NCBI RefSeq assembly: GCF_036373705.1
Contig: NC_089851.1
Location: 53,043,812 to 53,107,811, forward strand
DNA from: Amia ocellicauda
Lineage: Eukaryota > Chordata > Actinopteri > Amiiformes > Amiidae
Direction of reading: 5' to 3'
Length of the DNA stretch: 64,000 nt
In this document: in pieces, positions 44,200 to 57,400 of the stretch
How the letters are laid out: each line of letters begins with the position of its first letter
Position numbering within the stretch: position 1 is the stretch's first letter
The notes under the pieces: generated by a model
Database searches by the model: none
What the model was told of the DNA's origin: nothing
Seen by the model: the letters and a program-made list of their open reading frames with translations, nothing else
Position numbers and translations under genes: made by a program

Positions 44200-46015
44200 A
44201 AATAAATTTTAAAAAACTTTCCCCCTAAGCACTTTACTTAGAAGGCTAGAGTAATTTAAGGCGTTCTAAAGATTAAGAATGTAAGAAAATAATGTGGTAT
44301 ATCGTAACATTTGTAAGCCAGGATAAGGGACTGTTAAGAAATTGAACAATATCTTAAGTTTAAATCTTATGAACTTTTAAGACAGTTAGAAGGCCTTTAC
44401 TAGAAGGTGTTTAACTAAAAAAAGAATGAATTCACTACAAGATAAAGAGAGAGAGATAGATAGATAGATAACTATTACTGAAACAATGGAGCTATTCTAA
44501 CTTAATAGGGGGGGGGGGGGGGGGTCACAAACCCCCAGGACCTGAAACATTCACACTCTGAACATTCACACTCTCCGGCAAGAACAAAGGCCAGCAGAAC
44601 TAAGCAGTGTTGGTGGAGGGAGGGGGGCTAGGGGCGAGAGAAGGACAGTTGGATAAGGGAGGTCATCGGGGTCATCAGGGTCATCGTGGGTGGTTAGGGC
44701 GCTATGGGTGTACACTTCCGTCCGGATATGACGTAGGTATAATAAACAAGTGACGTAACATGCCATAAAATATCTGGAAATGCCTATGGCGCCCCCCATT
44801 CTACTGATGTGGAATGATTAATGTACATTAAGAAATGAGAAACCAAAGCTAGCTATCTTAAAACATTTGTTAGAGAAAAGAAAGAAAAGACAAAAGCCAT
44901 AATTCAATCTAACCTAAGCCGAATGCCCCGAAGAGAATTAAAAACAACAAAACATATTTTTTTCAGTATAAATGACAGTCCTCAAGATACTGAAGGAAAA
45001 TTACTAGATAAGTAATAAATAAGGGTAGTTTGAGACACTGCAGGTCAATATAACATGCCAACCAAAACCATGGTATCTGAATTTACTTTGGATATAAATT
45101 AATATATATCTCTTTGTATGTTTGTACGTTTACAGTTTGCGCAAGGTAAATGTCCGTATGTCATGTCATTTTCATTTACTGTATAGTCCAGAATATGACT
45201 GAGAGTCATAAGTCACAAATAGTTACAGAATGATAGCTAAAAAACACCAGTTAAATATGTTGTAATAACAGACCTACAAGAAAAGTAAGCATTTAACTGT
45301 ACACAGAATGCTATTGCAAACAGAAATAATAATACAAAATTAATTTATTTAAATAGGTCTTACGAATACAGAAGTTTAAACTAACATGTTAGAAATGGAA
45401 TTAGAGCCAAATTTAGAAATGGGAATCCGAGGCAACCGCAAACATTCGGTGAAGGTTTCTTAGATATTGATAAATAGATAACCAGATACTCCAGGAAATT
45501 AAAGACGTGGTAATTTGGTAGCTATGAGTTCCACAATGAAGAGTTTTTAAATCCCTAGAAATAGATCCCAAATACAATGTGTAGGTAAGAAATTAACTAT
45601 TGATCAGTTCAATCTGGTTCGGGAACAGTTCTTCTGAACCTGTACCGGTGTAGACTGGACTTCAATAGGAGAAAGCTGACACAATAAAGACATGAGCCGC
45701 GCAGGCGGACAGTCTTAGTGCCCACGCAGGTTCTTAGTTGGGGAAATAATTGACTGGACACATTTTTTGAAAATGTGTTTTCCTGAAGTACCTGGACATC
45801 ATTATTGAGATCAATGAAAAAGCTTATTTTCCAAAGATTAAAAGATGTAACATAACTAATTTAATGAAACATAGTCATGGCAAGTTATAAAACTGTTTGG
45901 AAATAGTCCTTTCACAAACAGAAATACCCTATCAATTAGGAAGAGGGGGGCAGGGGGCAAGTGCCGTGACACTGCTCCCCCTGTTCGCCTGAGCAGACAA
46001 GCAGCCTGAGATGAC

Positions 46016-46059
<44 letters not shown>

Positions 46060-47290
46060 CAGAGACTGTAAGTACGTGTAAGGGTTCATAACTTACTACA
46101 AACAGAGGAAGAGTGTAATGACTGGTAATTTACACTGCTTGTATTAATAATGATAATAATATTGATGTTGATACAGACGAATACGTCACATACTAGATGA
46201 CAACCGCATAAAACGAATAATAATGAAAATAGGAATAATAGGAGTTGTTCCTAATTAAACTATGTACATAATTTTAAATTATGGTTTATTGGGAAAAAGG
46301 TATTGAGAAACAAAGAGTAATAACTGCCATCATTTACACAACTACTATTAACTATGGTGTTGAAGGAACTGCTGTAATAATTATTGTAATGGTCTCAGGT
46401 ATTTAAGTTAGATAAAAGGACAAAAATAAGCACATTGTTTTGACAACTCCACACAAAAGAGTATCTACACTAGGAAGTAAAGCTGATTCAGTAAACACAG
46501 GAGATATGATGCTGCTGACGACAGCTGAGTGCTGTACGTAAATAATTTGATAAATGAGATCAATTGGAATCAAGATTATTATTATTTTGAATTGTCCCTT
46601 TACTAGAAACCTTACAGATTGTGCGAATGTCAACTAATGTGATAGAGATGCCTTTTATAAGGAGGATCTCTGATGTTGTGTGACCCACACATTGTGTCTT
46701 CAGATGACTGATTTATTCCACATGGCAGATTATGAATCGTGTCCTGAAGGAACCGATGTTTGACCCATAGTGGCAGAGGTGCATATGGAGAAGACGCTGG
46801 TTTTCTCATTGAGACACAGTAGGCCGAGGGCCCGGCTTTAAAGACAGCCTTACGGCATCTTGAACAGACCGATGTTGAGGTCCACAACGCTGAAGTGATG
46901 GTTGACTGAAATAAGTTCAAATACTGAAATTAAAGGTTTTCCAGATTATAGGAATCTACAATATATTGTGAAACAGCTCAGATGATGTCCGCAGTAGCAT
47001 ATATTCTTGTATTGATATTTTAATTTATAATGTACTATTAGTGGAGATGTCACATTATTCAATAATAGAATAGAATGAAAGCCATGAAGTCAGAATCAGT
47101 CCATTGCCTCTCGTAAGATTTGTACAATGTACAATGTTTATAAATCAAAACGCAACAAATATATGTACAATACAGTTTTCAAACTGAATTTGTAAAAAAT
47201 AATGTGTTGCTGACTTTTGTATTCTCTTAGTAGGAACAAAATGTATGTGTTACGTAGGTAGTAACTAGGGTTTGACTTTTATGACCTGGG
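44200..47290. other. About 3 kb without recognised gene
   Basis: AT-rich sequence. It contains a run of 17 G at 44508-44524, a small GATA run near 44455, and a GA run at 46019-46057. Short open frames show no family pattern. Confidence 0.4.
46019..46057. repeat. (GA)n microsatellite
   Basis: Pure GA run. Confidence 0.95.
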
Positions 47291-47309
47291 GCTGGATGAA
47301 ATATAATTT

Positions 47310-48345
47310 GAGATGCACTGTAAAAGCTCCAGGAAATTGCAACTGGCCACTGCACCTTCCATAAGAGAGCTCAAACGTTTACTAATTCATTGGTTGCCTC
47401 ACAGGCACTCTTTCCCTGGTTTGCCCATCTGGCGCATGGTGTTGGCCACACAGGCAAAGGGGGGATGTGTGCATCAGTCTTTTAAATTGGTTTGCCCCAG
47501 GTTTTATAGTAACAGCTTAGCAATATTGTAGAACTTGCCACATTTATCAAGCTCATAATCCTGCAATATGCAAATAGATTGTGTTCAAAAGCTTAAATGT
47601 TGTGGATATGAATATATACTTGTAATAATGTATAGGTGTTCTAAATGGGTTGAAGCCTATCCCATAGGAAGGCTGAAGTAGTAACAGTAGCAAAAATACT
47701 GTTAAGGGATGTTATATGTAGATTTCGCATTCCAGGGAAATTTCCAGCGATAGGAACACTCACTTCACTGGGACGATAGTGCAGGAACTATGCAAAGCCC
47801 TGCGAGGTAAACAACATTTTCACTGCCCCATCAGGCTCAGTCAGCTGGAGCAGTGGAGAAACAAAATGGAATGTTAAAGAATAAGCTGGTTAAAATATGC
47901 AAACAAACAGGACTCAAATGTCCAGATGCCCTTCCTATAGTCCTAATGACAATGAGATCGTCAGCAAATTGAAAAAAACAGGGCCTTTCTCCGTGTGAGA
48001 TTATTATGGGATGACTTATGAGACTCTCCATCACTCCTCCATTGTCTGTAAGGGAAATGGACATTCACTTGATGGATGATGCTATGTTGTCTTTTTGTAT
48101 GGGACTAACACGTGCATTCGAAGCTGTCCATTCACAGGTGAAAGCCGCCCAGACTGAACCATCCCAGCAGGATTGCAAGGTGCAAGGTGCAAGGTGACTA
48201 TGTGTATATTAAAGCACACAAGAGAAAGTCCTCCCAACAGCCCAGGTGGACAGGGCCCTACCAGGTGCTCCTGACCACCCACACAGCTGTGAAGTGCCAA
48301 GGAAAGACGACATGGATCCACTCCTCCCACTGCAAACTTGCCAAT
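47310..48345 (+). pseudogene. Retroviral integrase, C-terminal half of pol, decayed
   Basis: Readable pieces in different frames are a CRTCHIYQAHNP zinc-site part (about 47530-47575), CSKWVEAYPIG with the first core block (about 47633), and degenerate core blocks to about 47990. The C-terminal GPY-type domain has GDYVYIKAHKRKSS and RWTGPYQVL (48190-48300). At least four frame changes or stops are present. The last domain is fully open and overlaps env. Confidence 0.7.
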
Positions 48346-49267
48346 CGAGGTGATCAGCACAACCCTGGTGGAGAACAGAGGGATGCTTGCCTTCGCCTGG
48401 ATCCTCTTCCTCATCGCCTGCGGGACCATCATCTGCGCCATAGCAGCCTTGGAAAAGGGCGCCTTCACCTCCAAGTTGACAGGATCATCACTGACTGAGG
48501 AAACCCGTCCAGAAGAAGCTGACATCAGCATCACCCTCCAGCTAACGGCACATGGCCAGAGCAGTGGCCCAAAAGGAGCGGCAGGACGCATGAGTCCACA
48601 AATACCAGGTGATGTGCTAGTAACCTCTCCCCTTTTGCATATCGACACCACAAACACTAACATATACACTGATAAAATACAACTGAGGATTTGACAGCGA
48701 CGAGACAGCTACCTGACCAGAGGAAACGCCTACCTCCAACTGTCTTATCAGTTTACAAAAGACTTGAATCTGTCAAGGTGCTGGGTGTGTTCACATGTGC
48801 CCCATAACACTGAGGGAGGCATTCCCATGATCCCAGTTCCCTTGACTGTGGAAGATAACTGTGCTATATGGAAACATTATAGAATAGATATGAGTATTTA
48901 CAATACTGTTAATGCATCTGCCTTTACTAAGTTTACTGAACAGATTCATGATCTTACGGATCACATTTGTAAAGATGTAACTAAAATCCACCAGACCTCG
49001 GAGTGGTCTCTTGGGAGCTGGATAAGTGGCTCCCTCAGAAGTATTGGTGCTATCATAGCCCAAAGTCTGCTTTTTATCCTTGGCATACTCATTCTTCTCT
49101 ATATTTGTTTTGGACTGATCAAGTGTTGCTGTGCTTGCACTGCTAGAGAAATGCAGAAAAGCCATACTCCTGTTGAAATAAAGGAGTCTGCTAAAATAAT
49201 GTATGTGGAAATGCTGCAAGAACACAGTGATATAATGGATCTTATGAATATAACCTTATTACACTGA
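48338..49267 (+). pseudogene. Retroviral envelope gene with internal deletion
   Basis: The first frame (48338-48694) has an N-terminal hydrophobic stretch (MLAFAWILFLIACG) like a signal or leader. The second (48764-49267) begins with CWVCSHVP, the surface-subunit CxxC type. It then jumps quickly to a membrane span (LLFILGILILLYICFGLI) followed by cysteines and a cytoplasmic tail ending at 49267. The fusion peptide and ectodomain helices are missing, so roughly half of the gene is deleted. It is not functional. Confidence 0.7.
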
Positions 49268-49330
49268 ATGATGTCCACTATTCCCCCTGAGGTTAAGGTT
49301 TACAACTCCAGGGTCTCATCATAGGACAAA

Positions 49331-49340
49331 ATGGGGGGAG
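49331..49340 (+). promoter_or_regulatory. Polypurine tract of the retrovirus remnant
   Basis: ATGGGGGGAG lies directly before the LTR start, the expected primer site for plus-strand synthesis. Confidence 0.75.
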
Positions 49341-49739
49341 TGTGGAAGGAAAGTTAGAAATTCTTTCTCTAATACCTGTTTATCTCTCTTGTATACTTAA
49401 GAAAGATAAGGTCAAGCTAGAAGGTCAGGCCAGAAGGTAGCTTGATTTCTGTTTGTTATTTACAGTGAGAATCTTGGAGACAATGTCAAACAGTATGATT
49501 TAAGTGCCTGCTCCCTAATCCATGTGTTGACCTATGAACTCTGTCCTATAATGATATATATTCTGCTTAGCTAACTTTTTAACCAGCTCTTTGATGTTTG
49601 TGTATAAAAGCTCTGACTGTTAAAATGAAGGCAGAGCGACTTTGGGATCTTCTTGATTCACTGTTCCTCTCCACGCTGCGTGTATTAAAGGCATTGCAAC
49701 TAACGTTCCAACCTGATTGAAGATGATTGTTCTTCCACA
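49341..49739 (+). repeat. 3' LTR, 399 bp
   Basis: It starts TGTGGAAG and ends CTTCCACA, a perfect short inverted repeat with TG...CA ends. TATAAAAG lies at 49603-49610 and an ATTAAA signal at 49684-49689, in the order expected for U3-R-U5. Confidence 0.85.
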
Positions 49740-49817
49740 CTACTGTGACATACAGTAACTCAATCTCTGTTTTGCAAATCACAATTGTGGATACTCCTCT
49801 CCAGATCTGTGAGCTAT

Positions 49818-50110
49818 AAAGCACACATCATGCACATCCTGAGGACCCTGCCTCCTGGCATATTTGCGCCCACCTTGTGACCCACACCCTCCTGGACCAT
49901 CTCACAACAGACCTTGTGGTCGAGCTCCCGTGCTTCGGCTCATTGGTGGCCATGGTGGTGGCGTAAAGTGAACTCTGGCTGTCCCAGGCCAACAGGGTGC
50001 CCAACATGGACATTTTACTGTTGTGCCAGTTTAACCCAGATTCACTTTTGGGCCAACCGTCAACTCTCTGCGGGCCAGAGAGCCCTTGGGCGTGCGTACC
50101 TCCTCTAAAT
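49818..50110 (-). other. Possible decayed coding fragment
   Basis: The minus strand reads NWHNSKMSMLGTLLAWDSQS (about 50040-49980), then TTMATNE. After one frame change it reads ARELDHKVCCEMVQEGVGHK (about 49925-49870). The two frames look like one protein with a frameshift, but I cannot name it. Confidence 0.3.
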
Positions 50111-51957
50111 ACTGGTCACAAATTGACATCAATTCTTAGAGCATACCACAGGAACTATACTTCATTTTTTCTTTTACTTCCAATGAATATGGAAGATATT
50201 CTATTCAACATATGTTGTTGATCAGATAAAAGATGACCACTAAGAGCCCCAAATTAATATGAATCCAGAATAGCTTATTGTTCATAAATCAACTGAATAG
50301 CCCATATAATATATAAGTATTAATGAGTGTCTCTTCAGTCTTGCTGGCATAAGATTGAGGAATTGAGATCTTCTCTTCCCTGAAAGTATGTTTAACTCTT
50401 CAGATGTTTGTTTTCTGTAGAAACGGAAATATAACACATACATATGTACTTACACAGATCTGTATTTATGCATCTGTACGTGTGTGTCTGTTATGTGCTT
50501 CAAATCCTATCTATACAGATACTGCTCTTCTTAAATCGAAGGTTGCGATCCTGCCCTATAGAATGGGAAGAAATACATTTTCCTGGACTGGAGGTGTTTA
50601 CGTAATAGTTTAAGGTGGATTTAAGTTCTTGAATATCCATTCAATATATATTGTCTTTGTTTATTGCTGGGAGGAATACTGAAGGATTGAAGTGATGCGT
50701 GTCATTATCAGTCTGTCGAGGTGCCTTATAGTTATGTGCATATGTTTAAGAGCTACAAACAAAATCAATACTATAGGCTACATACCAGCACAAGTCTGAA
50801 AAGTAATTTTGCTTTGTTTTTCTCACTATAGAAAAGCTATAACTTGAGTGCCTGTTGGGGAGGGACATCTGTCTATCTGCCCCTGGTGACAACTAAATGA
50901 TATTCTAGCGTTCTCCATCAGGATTTATCTCCAGACACTCTGCCGTTGGTTAAGCCAGGTCTTCAGCGAGCGAGTGAGTGAGTGATTGGTCAGAGGGAAA
51001 CAGAAAGACAGGCCTCAGACAACTTAATCCAGTGATATTTTATTGGAGATTACCAAATGACATTAGTGGGCTATTGCTCAAACATTTTGGAACCTAACTG
51101 ATTTACAAAAGAATCACTTGGAACATTTCCCCTGCTAACCTGTATGTAACATGAAAACGCACACCCTCATGATAGTTTATTAATCAATAAAGTCTTTTAA
51201 AACTTGGATTAAGGATTCGGGTGACTGAATTTCCCTCAAGATTCAGATCAAGACTCCACAGAGGATTGTGGTACCAAAGTGGCTATTTTACAGGACATTT
51301 TAAGACCAAAGAGCTGAAAACACTCTGTATCTTGTACCTATCAGACATGCACAACTACAACGCAGCCACAAGTCTGGGTTCCCCAGAGAACCCACCATTA
51401 GGCAAACATTACAAGCAAAACACATCCAGTTGAATCTATGTGTGATAGGACCATAAGTTTGTGATAATTAGATTTCATATCCTTACCATATTCCACACAT
51501 ACATAACAGGACAAACTGTCAGGAGAGTCAGCCTGGTAGTTTTTAAATCTTTAACTGTGTAACACCTAGAATCACTGTCAAAATATTACCTGTTTAGAAC
51601 TTATTAATTCAGGCTTAAAAATACTGGTACTCACTATCCACCATGCAATCTAATTACAGGGGAACACTAATTTTGCAAGTGCGAAACAGTATGGTGTACT
51701 TATTTAACTCCGCACTTGTGTCTGCATGCGAGTGGAAACATTCCCAACATACGAAGCGAGGACTGCCACGCGAGGATCACAAACTACCGTTATCCTACGA
51801 GGAATGGATGTTTCTGATTTGGGTTGAATGACATGCATGCACTCTGAGGAAGAATGAAGGGTATTTGAATGACCTGTCTGGTTATAGGTCTTTGATTATA
51901 CATCCCATTTAGGAAAATGGTAGCTGGCATCTTAATAAGAAAAAAAGTGTGTATATA
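50111..51957. other. AT-rich sequence without recognised gene
   Basis: No convincing coding region, RNA gene or repeat structure was seen. Confidence 0.4.
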
Positions 51958-53178
51958 CACTCACCTAAAGGATTATTAGGAACACCATACTAATACTGTG
52001 TTTGACCCCCTTTCGCCTTCAGAACTGCCTTAATTCTACGTGGCATTGATTCAACAAGGTGCTGAAAGCATTCTTCAGAAATGTTGGCCCATATTGATAG
52101 GATAGCATCTTGCAGTTGATGGAGATTTGTGGGATGCACATCCAGGGCACGAAGCTCCCGTTCCACCACATCCCAAAGATGCTCTATTGGGTTGAGATCT
52201 GGTGACTGTGGGGGCCAGTTTAGTACAGTGAACTCATTGTCAGGTTCAAGAAACCAATTTGAAATGATTCGACCTTTGTGACATGGTGCATTATCCTGCT
52301 GGAAGTAGCCATCAGAGGATGGGTACATGGTGGTCATAAAGGGATGGACATGGTCAGAAACAATGCTCAGGTAGGCCGTGGCATTTAAACGATGCCCAAT
52401 TGTCACTAAGGGGCCTAAAGTGTGCCAAGAAAACATCCCCCACACCATTACACCACCACCACCAGCCTGCACAGTGGTAACAAGGCATGATGGATCCATG
52501 TTCTCATTCTGTTTACGCCAAATTCTGACTCTACCATCTGAATGTCTCAACAGAAATCGAGACTCATCAGACCAGGCAACATTTTTCCAGTCTTCAACTG
52601 TCCAATTTTGGTGAGCTTGTGCAAATTGTAGCCTCTTTCTCCTATTTGTAGTGGAGATGAGTGGTACCCGGTGGGATCTTCTGCTGTTGTAGCCCATCCG
52701 CCTCAAGGTTGTACGTGTTGTGGCTTCACAGATGCTTTGCTGCATACCTCGGTTGTAACGAGTGGTTATTTCAGTCAAAGTTGCTCTTCTATCAGCTTGA
52801 ATCAGTCGGCCCATTCTCCTCTGACCTCTAGCATCAACAAGGCACTTTCGCCCACAGGACTGCCGCATACTGGATGTTTTTCCCTTTTCACACCATTCTT
52901 TGTAAACCCTAGAAATGGTTGTGCGTGAAAATCCCAGTAACTGAGCAGATTGTGAAATACTCAGACCATCCTGTCTGGCACCAACAACCATGCCACGCTC
53001 AAAATTGCTTAAATCACCTTTCTTTCCCATTCAGACATTCAGTTTGGAGTTCAGGAGATTGTCTTGACCAGGACCACACCCCTAAATGCATTGAAGCAAC
53101 TGCCATGTGATTGGTTGGTTAGATAATTGCATTAATGAGAAATTGAACAGGTGTTCCTAATAATCCTTTACGTGAGTG
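51958..53178. mobile_element. DD36E Tc1-type transposon, copy T4, structurally complete
   Basis: Inverted ends CACTCACCTAAAGGATTATT and AATAATCCTTTACGTGAGTG (one mismatch) are flanked by TA (51956-51957, 53179-53180). Length 1221 bp with one intact transposase gene. Confidence 0.92.
51990..53030 (-). CDS. DD36E Tc1/mariner transposase, intact, 346 residues
   Basis: It would cut and paste its own element by binding the terminal repeats. The N-terminal about 130 residues form paired helix-turn-helix domains (SQSAQLLGFSRTTISRVYKE; KRRMGR-like linker near 70-76). The catalytic triad is D155 in WSDES, D246 in QQDNAPCH and E283 in LNPIEHLW, with 36 residues between the last two. That spacing matches the Incomer (DD36E) group and not classic DD34E Tc1. 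Start ATG 53030 lies about 150 bases inside the right end. No break was found, so activity is possible. Confidence 0.92.
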   Translation of the reverse strand: MGKKGDLSNFERGMVVGARQDGLSISQSAQLLGFSRTTISRVYKEWCEKGKTSSMRQSCGRKCLVDARGQRRMGRLIQADRRATLTEITTRYNRGMQQSICEATTRTTLRRMGYNSRRSHRVPLISTTNRRKRLQFAQAHQNWTVEDWKNVAWSDESRFLLRHSDGRVRIWRKQNENMDPSCLVTTVQAGGGGVMVWGMFSWHTLGPLVTIGHRLNATAYLSIVSDHVHPFMTTMYPSSDGYFQQDNAPCHKGRIISNWFLEPDNEFTVLNWPPQSPDLNPIEHLWDVVERELRALDVHPTNLHQLQDAILSIWANISEECFQHLVESMPRRIKAVLKAKGGQTQY

Positions 53179-53180
53179 TA

Positions 53181-54091
53181 TATATATTAAGCAGTAAGAG
53201 TAAATATTACAGGCCATTCCTTGTGTTTAGAAAGTGGTAGATCTCTCTGGGAAAGGGGAGAGTGAACAGTCATTCTCCTTTAGGAAGGGTTATTGATCTG
53301 TCTTAAAAGTATAAATATACCATATGTGCATTTCCATACTGTTACTGATCTTTGGAGTTAAAAAAAAAAAAAACTAAGAACACTACGGAAGCTCTGCAAG
53401 TCGATCGCTCTTTTACAGCAATGCCACCTAGTGTCGTGAAAACAAAGCTGCCTTCATATCCCCAGTAAATATGACATCTGTGCTATTCATACTGCTGCAC
53501 TACATAACTCTCAGCTTGTGAGGATGCAACTTGTAAAACAGTAATTGTTTTATGTCAAGAGTTACTGGCAATGATAGATACTGCAGGCAGTCCTATGAAC
53601 AGCTGGCATATTTACACTGTGAATGGTCCCAGTCTCTTAAAGTAACAGCTATTTAGTTATTGCCTGTAACTATTGAAATGATAGACAGATCTAATAGTCA
53701 TTAAGTTGAACACAGTGCCAAGACATTTGTTAAACAATCTGCATATAGTACTGGACTGAAATGTAACAGGGAGTTTAGGAATTATTCAGGTTAGCTTACA
53801 CAATAGCAGTCTAATAGAAAATGCTCTGCAAGTAAGTCTTGATAAGATGTTAATAGACTGGACTTTGTTTGGGACAAGAGCACTTGACTTACCTAGAATC
53901 TATAAAGAAAAAATAATAAAAAAAAACTATTGGCATACAACTTGCAGGATAAATTTTCATGTCATGCATTCAAGTTGTAACTGAAGTCAAAGGTAGGTAG
54001 ACAAACATTTTTGAGAAATGCATCATTTCTAACTTGTGTCATGCCCACTGAAGAACACTTCCTGAAAGCACCAGGAGTGGAAAGTTAATAC

Positions 54092-54122
<31 letters not shown>

Positions 54123-54441
54123 GCCATGAATGAGTGTTATTTATTTTAAATCCGTTTAAAAAGTGGTCTTCTTTCTTTGGAATCTCATATGCAGAAACAT
54201 AACAGGGACAGAAATTCGACAGTTAAAAAAAAAATCTGATGTGAAATGTGTTCTAGTTTTAATGAATGTTTTATTCGGTGAGCGGCTGTAGAGGACAGTC
54301 AGGGATGAGGCAGGTGGAGCGAGCCCGTGTGTGCTCTGTGGATGCGAAGAGCCGACCCACTGCCGGCACTGCTGTCCTCCACTGTTCTAACATCAACTCG
54401 GTGCCGTTTCAGTGGTGTGCGCTGGTGTGCCGACCCGCCCG
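53181..54441. other. Sequence without recognised gene
   Basis: AT-rich, with poly-A and an AAT microsatellite at about 54091-54120. It lies downstream of the smyd5 remnant and may hold its 3' UTR. Confidence 0.4.
54091..54120. repeat. (AAT)n microsatellite
   Basis: About ten AAT units. Confidence 0.95.
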
Positions 54442-57400
54442 TCACACGTCTGTCATCTCATCCTCCAGGTCGTCGCCCTCCGTCTCGCCCTCCCCTTTGC
54501 CTTCCTCCTCCTCTTCCTCAGAGGTCACATCCAGCCTGGGAGAGACACTTGGGACAGGAGCAGGCAATCAGGTAGTTCTCCCTGACAACAAAAGAGAACA
54601 ACAGTGGGTTAGAGAGAAATCCTTAACACTTCACTGTGTTAGACTTTACTGTGCTTCCAAAAACAAAGTCCAACTGTGCCTCGACACTAATGCCTTTCAG
54701 TGAAGTAGCAGCAGACACTGTAAATGGGGCTTCAGTCTCGGTCTCTGGGCTCTCTATGTACCTGAGAATCTTGTGGCGGCTGTGCCTACTCTAGTCTCTT
54801 TGACAGCAATCTAGGTAGCTGATGGAGATTTCCTGAAAACCCCCAATTATTACACTTTGAACTTATTTTTCTATACTAGGAGAAATTATAGAACAGCACA
54901 TCAATCTAGCTGTGCCTGCAGGTCCTTACAAAAGCATTGACACACACAGACGTATACTTGTTTATATACAGACTATGAACTGCCCCACATACACGCGCAC
55001 ACACAATTATTCTGATGGCTTTACCTCCCCAGGGGCGATATCAGAGAGGGCAGTCATGTGCAACAGGTAGTTGTTGTCAGGGAATGAGGCCTCGGCATTG
55101 GGCAGGCAGCTGTGGTTGCCTAGACAAGAGAATTCACAAAAAAACATGAGGTGGGAGCAAAAGCCAAAAGGCTGAGCAGCCTTTGAGATGACTCCATGGG
55201 GGAAGAAACGAGCAGACCTCTGTTCAAGCCATTGGCTGTCGATGCAGTGTGTAGATTCTTAGCTGAAATGTGCACAACAAGGCAGGGTAAACAAAGACTA
55301 TATATTTGAGGGACAACCTAAACAGGCTACAGACTTACAAGCAATGTTGTTGGCACTTGGAAAAAACTTTGGTGAGGTTCTTGGATTCACATGTTCTTCA
55401 AATCATGCAGGGTTCTTGTATAAATCTCTTGTATAGACTTTCTTACACCTATCGTACAGACTAGAAGTAATACATTGGTCAGGTCAAACCATAATGTAGT
55501 TGTGACCGGTCTGAAATGTATAGTATAGTTTTATAAACAAAAGGCCTTGGCTAAACATGACACTCCCAGAAGAACCATTTTGGACAGCACACAGCTCCAA
55601 CCACCATCCTATTCTGTCTACTTTGAACAAGGCTAGGAGACAAAATTCTGTGCCTTGAAGAAGAGGTGTTGATAAGCTTTGGTAACAACCCAGTTATATA
55701 AGAGCATGTTCAAAGCAGGGACAGAGAACTTGAACTTCAAAGCAACCAGAGTTTCAGGTTTCCTACTGCCAGTTAAAATGAAGCTCCACAGAGAGGGCGA
55801 ACAACCACTATGGGCCACAGGCTCCAGTGATTTAAGAACAAGCTAAAAAATAAGCAAGCAAAGTGTATTTTGAGATCTTAGAGATTTTTAAACCATATTG
55901 TGAGGATAGTATGTAATTGTAGCTTTAAAAACATGGCTATTCCTCTGTCATAGTTAGCTGAGGAACAGGGGAGTATTCTAGCTTTGTTCTGAAGAAGCCG
56001 AAGCATAAGTTTGCTAATAAGGCATAGCAAGGAAATAAATGTATATAAAGAAATGCAGTTGACAATGTGAGATGTTATAAATGCCTCCTTATCAAGAGAG
56101 TGTTGGAGTATGTCAGTTCCTGTCAAATGATAAAATGCTCTCATTAAAGAATTACGATTAAAGTAACAACAACAAGAAAAGATATTTACAAAGCTGACAA
56201 GGCTGGATTCTGCAAGTTTTGAGTTGCAAGACCATTAACAGCAACAGTGAATGCGATTATTAGACACTTTCAATTCCCAGACATGCTTGCCAAGAACTGG
56301 GCTCTTCTATGTCTGGAATGCAACCCCCAGCGATATTAAATGGCATTTCCAGGACACACTCACCTTGCTCAGACACTCGTCGTAAAGTGCTGTAGTGAAC
56401 TGGTTCCACAACAATGTCAGTTGCCCCTAAAACCCGACACAGAGAAATATAGGTGACACCCGACCTACATTAACCACAGCCATTGTCTTAAGCTCCTGAG
56501 ACTCAACATCTTAGCCTTAAACTGATCCCAGAGGAAGCAAGCATGAAGGCAGGCACAGGACAGAAATTGAATAGAATCTTGCATGTAATATCATTTTACA
56601 AATGAAAACAGGTCAGACAGGTCTGTCATGGTCTGACTTTGACCTGCAAGCAAAATGCATGACCTGATTTTGCTCTGTGGCCATTACTCCCGAAACAACA
56701 TTACAGAGATGGTTAAGGTTAGGATTAGGGTTAGGTCCAGGTTATATTATTCCAGGGACCACAGCTACACAGTACATTCAGTTTGTGCCTGTGCTGAAAC
56801 CACACAAGGAACACAGGCTCACTTTGTAACCCTGCAAGTCATTGAAGGATGCCTACCACTTTTGTGCAGATGTTTGTTCTTGTTTTTGTCTGGGAAAATT
56901 TTGATTGCAGGGTGATATCTGGTCAACCCAAAGCCAAACTTAATATCAGCAAGCCTGTGACGTCCTCTAGGACCAAAGGAAAGGATCCAAGTGCAGGCTT
57001 TTAGAGTTGAAGCAGATAATCCAATAAGGGCAAAACGAGAGAGCATAAACAGGGACAGTCCAGGTCAAACGATCAAGCGAACAGGCTAGTAGGGAGATCC
57101 CACAGGGGTAAACGAGAGAAGGAAGCAAAATGTCAAAAAATACACAGGAAGGCACTCAAGAAACAAGGCTTAGAAATGATCCAGGAGAGAATGCAAGACT
57201 TCACGATTAATCTAGGAAACAGAGGGGTTTAAGTACTGTGAAGGAGAGAGGGATTGAACAAGGTGAATGAAGGATTGACCAATGATAGGAGAGGAGGACA
57301 GAACAGGTGCACCTGGTAGGGAAGAATGTGGAAAGACTGGTTTGACTGGATAAAGGAAAGGAGAAGCACTAAACTAGTATTCGGGAGAGGGAGACCTCTG

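Larger units (their letters stand above)
47300..49739 (+). mobile_element. Endogenous retrovirus remnant, 3' end with LTR
   Basis: It has decayed integrase, overlapping env and a 3' LTR preceded by a polypurine tract. The 5' LTR, gag, protease and most of pol are absent from the window. The overlap of pol end and env start and the CWVC motif resemble gammaretrovirus-type viruses. Confidence 0.75.

Noticed and set aside
44200-47290. A hidden gag/pol part of the retrovirus remnant upstream of 47300
   Set aside because: No open frame, zinc knuckle, protease or reverse-transcriptase motif was found in this stretch.
48082-48669. 195-codon open frame on the minus strand
   Set aside because: It is antisense to integrase and env, which carry recognisable motifs on +.
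52378-53110. Plus-strand frames over the DD36E transposase, repeated in all three copies
   Set aside because: They repeat only because the element repeats; the minus frame has the full catalytic triad.
56700-56745. Telomere-like ggttagg repeats
   Set aside because: Only a few imperfect units are present; this is too short to call an interstitial telomere.
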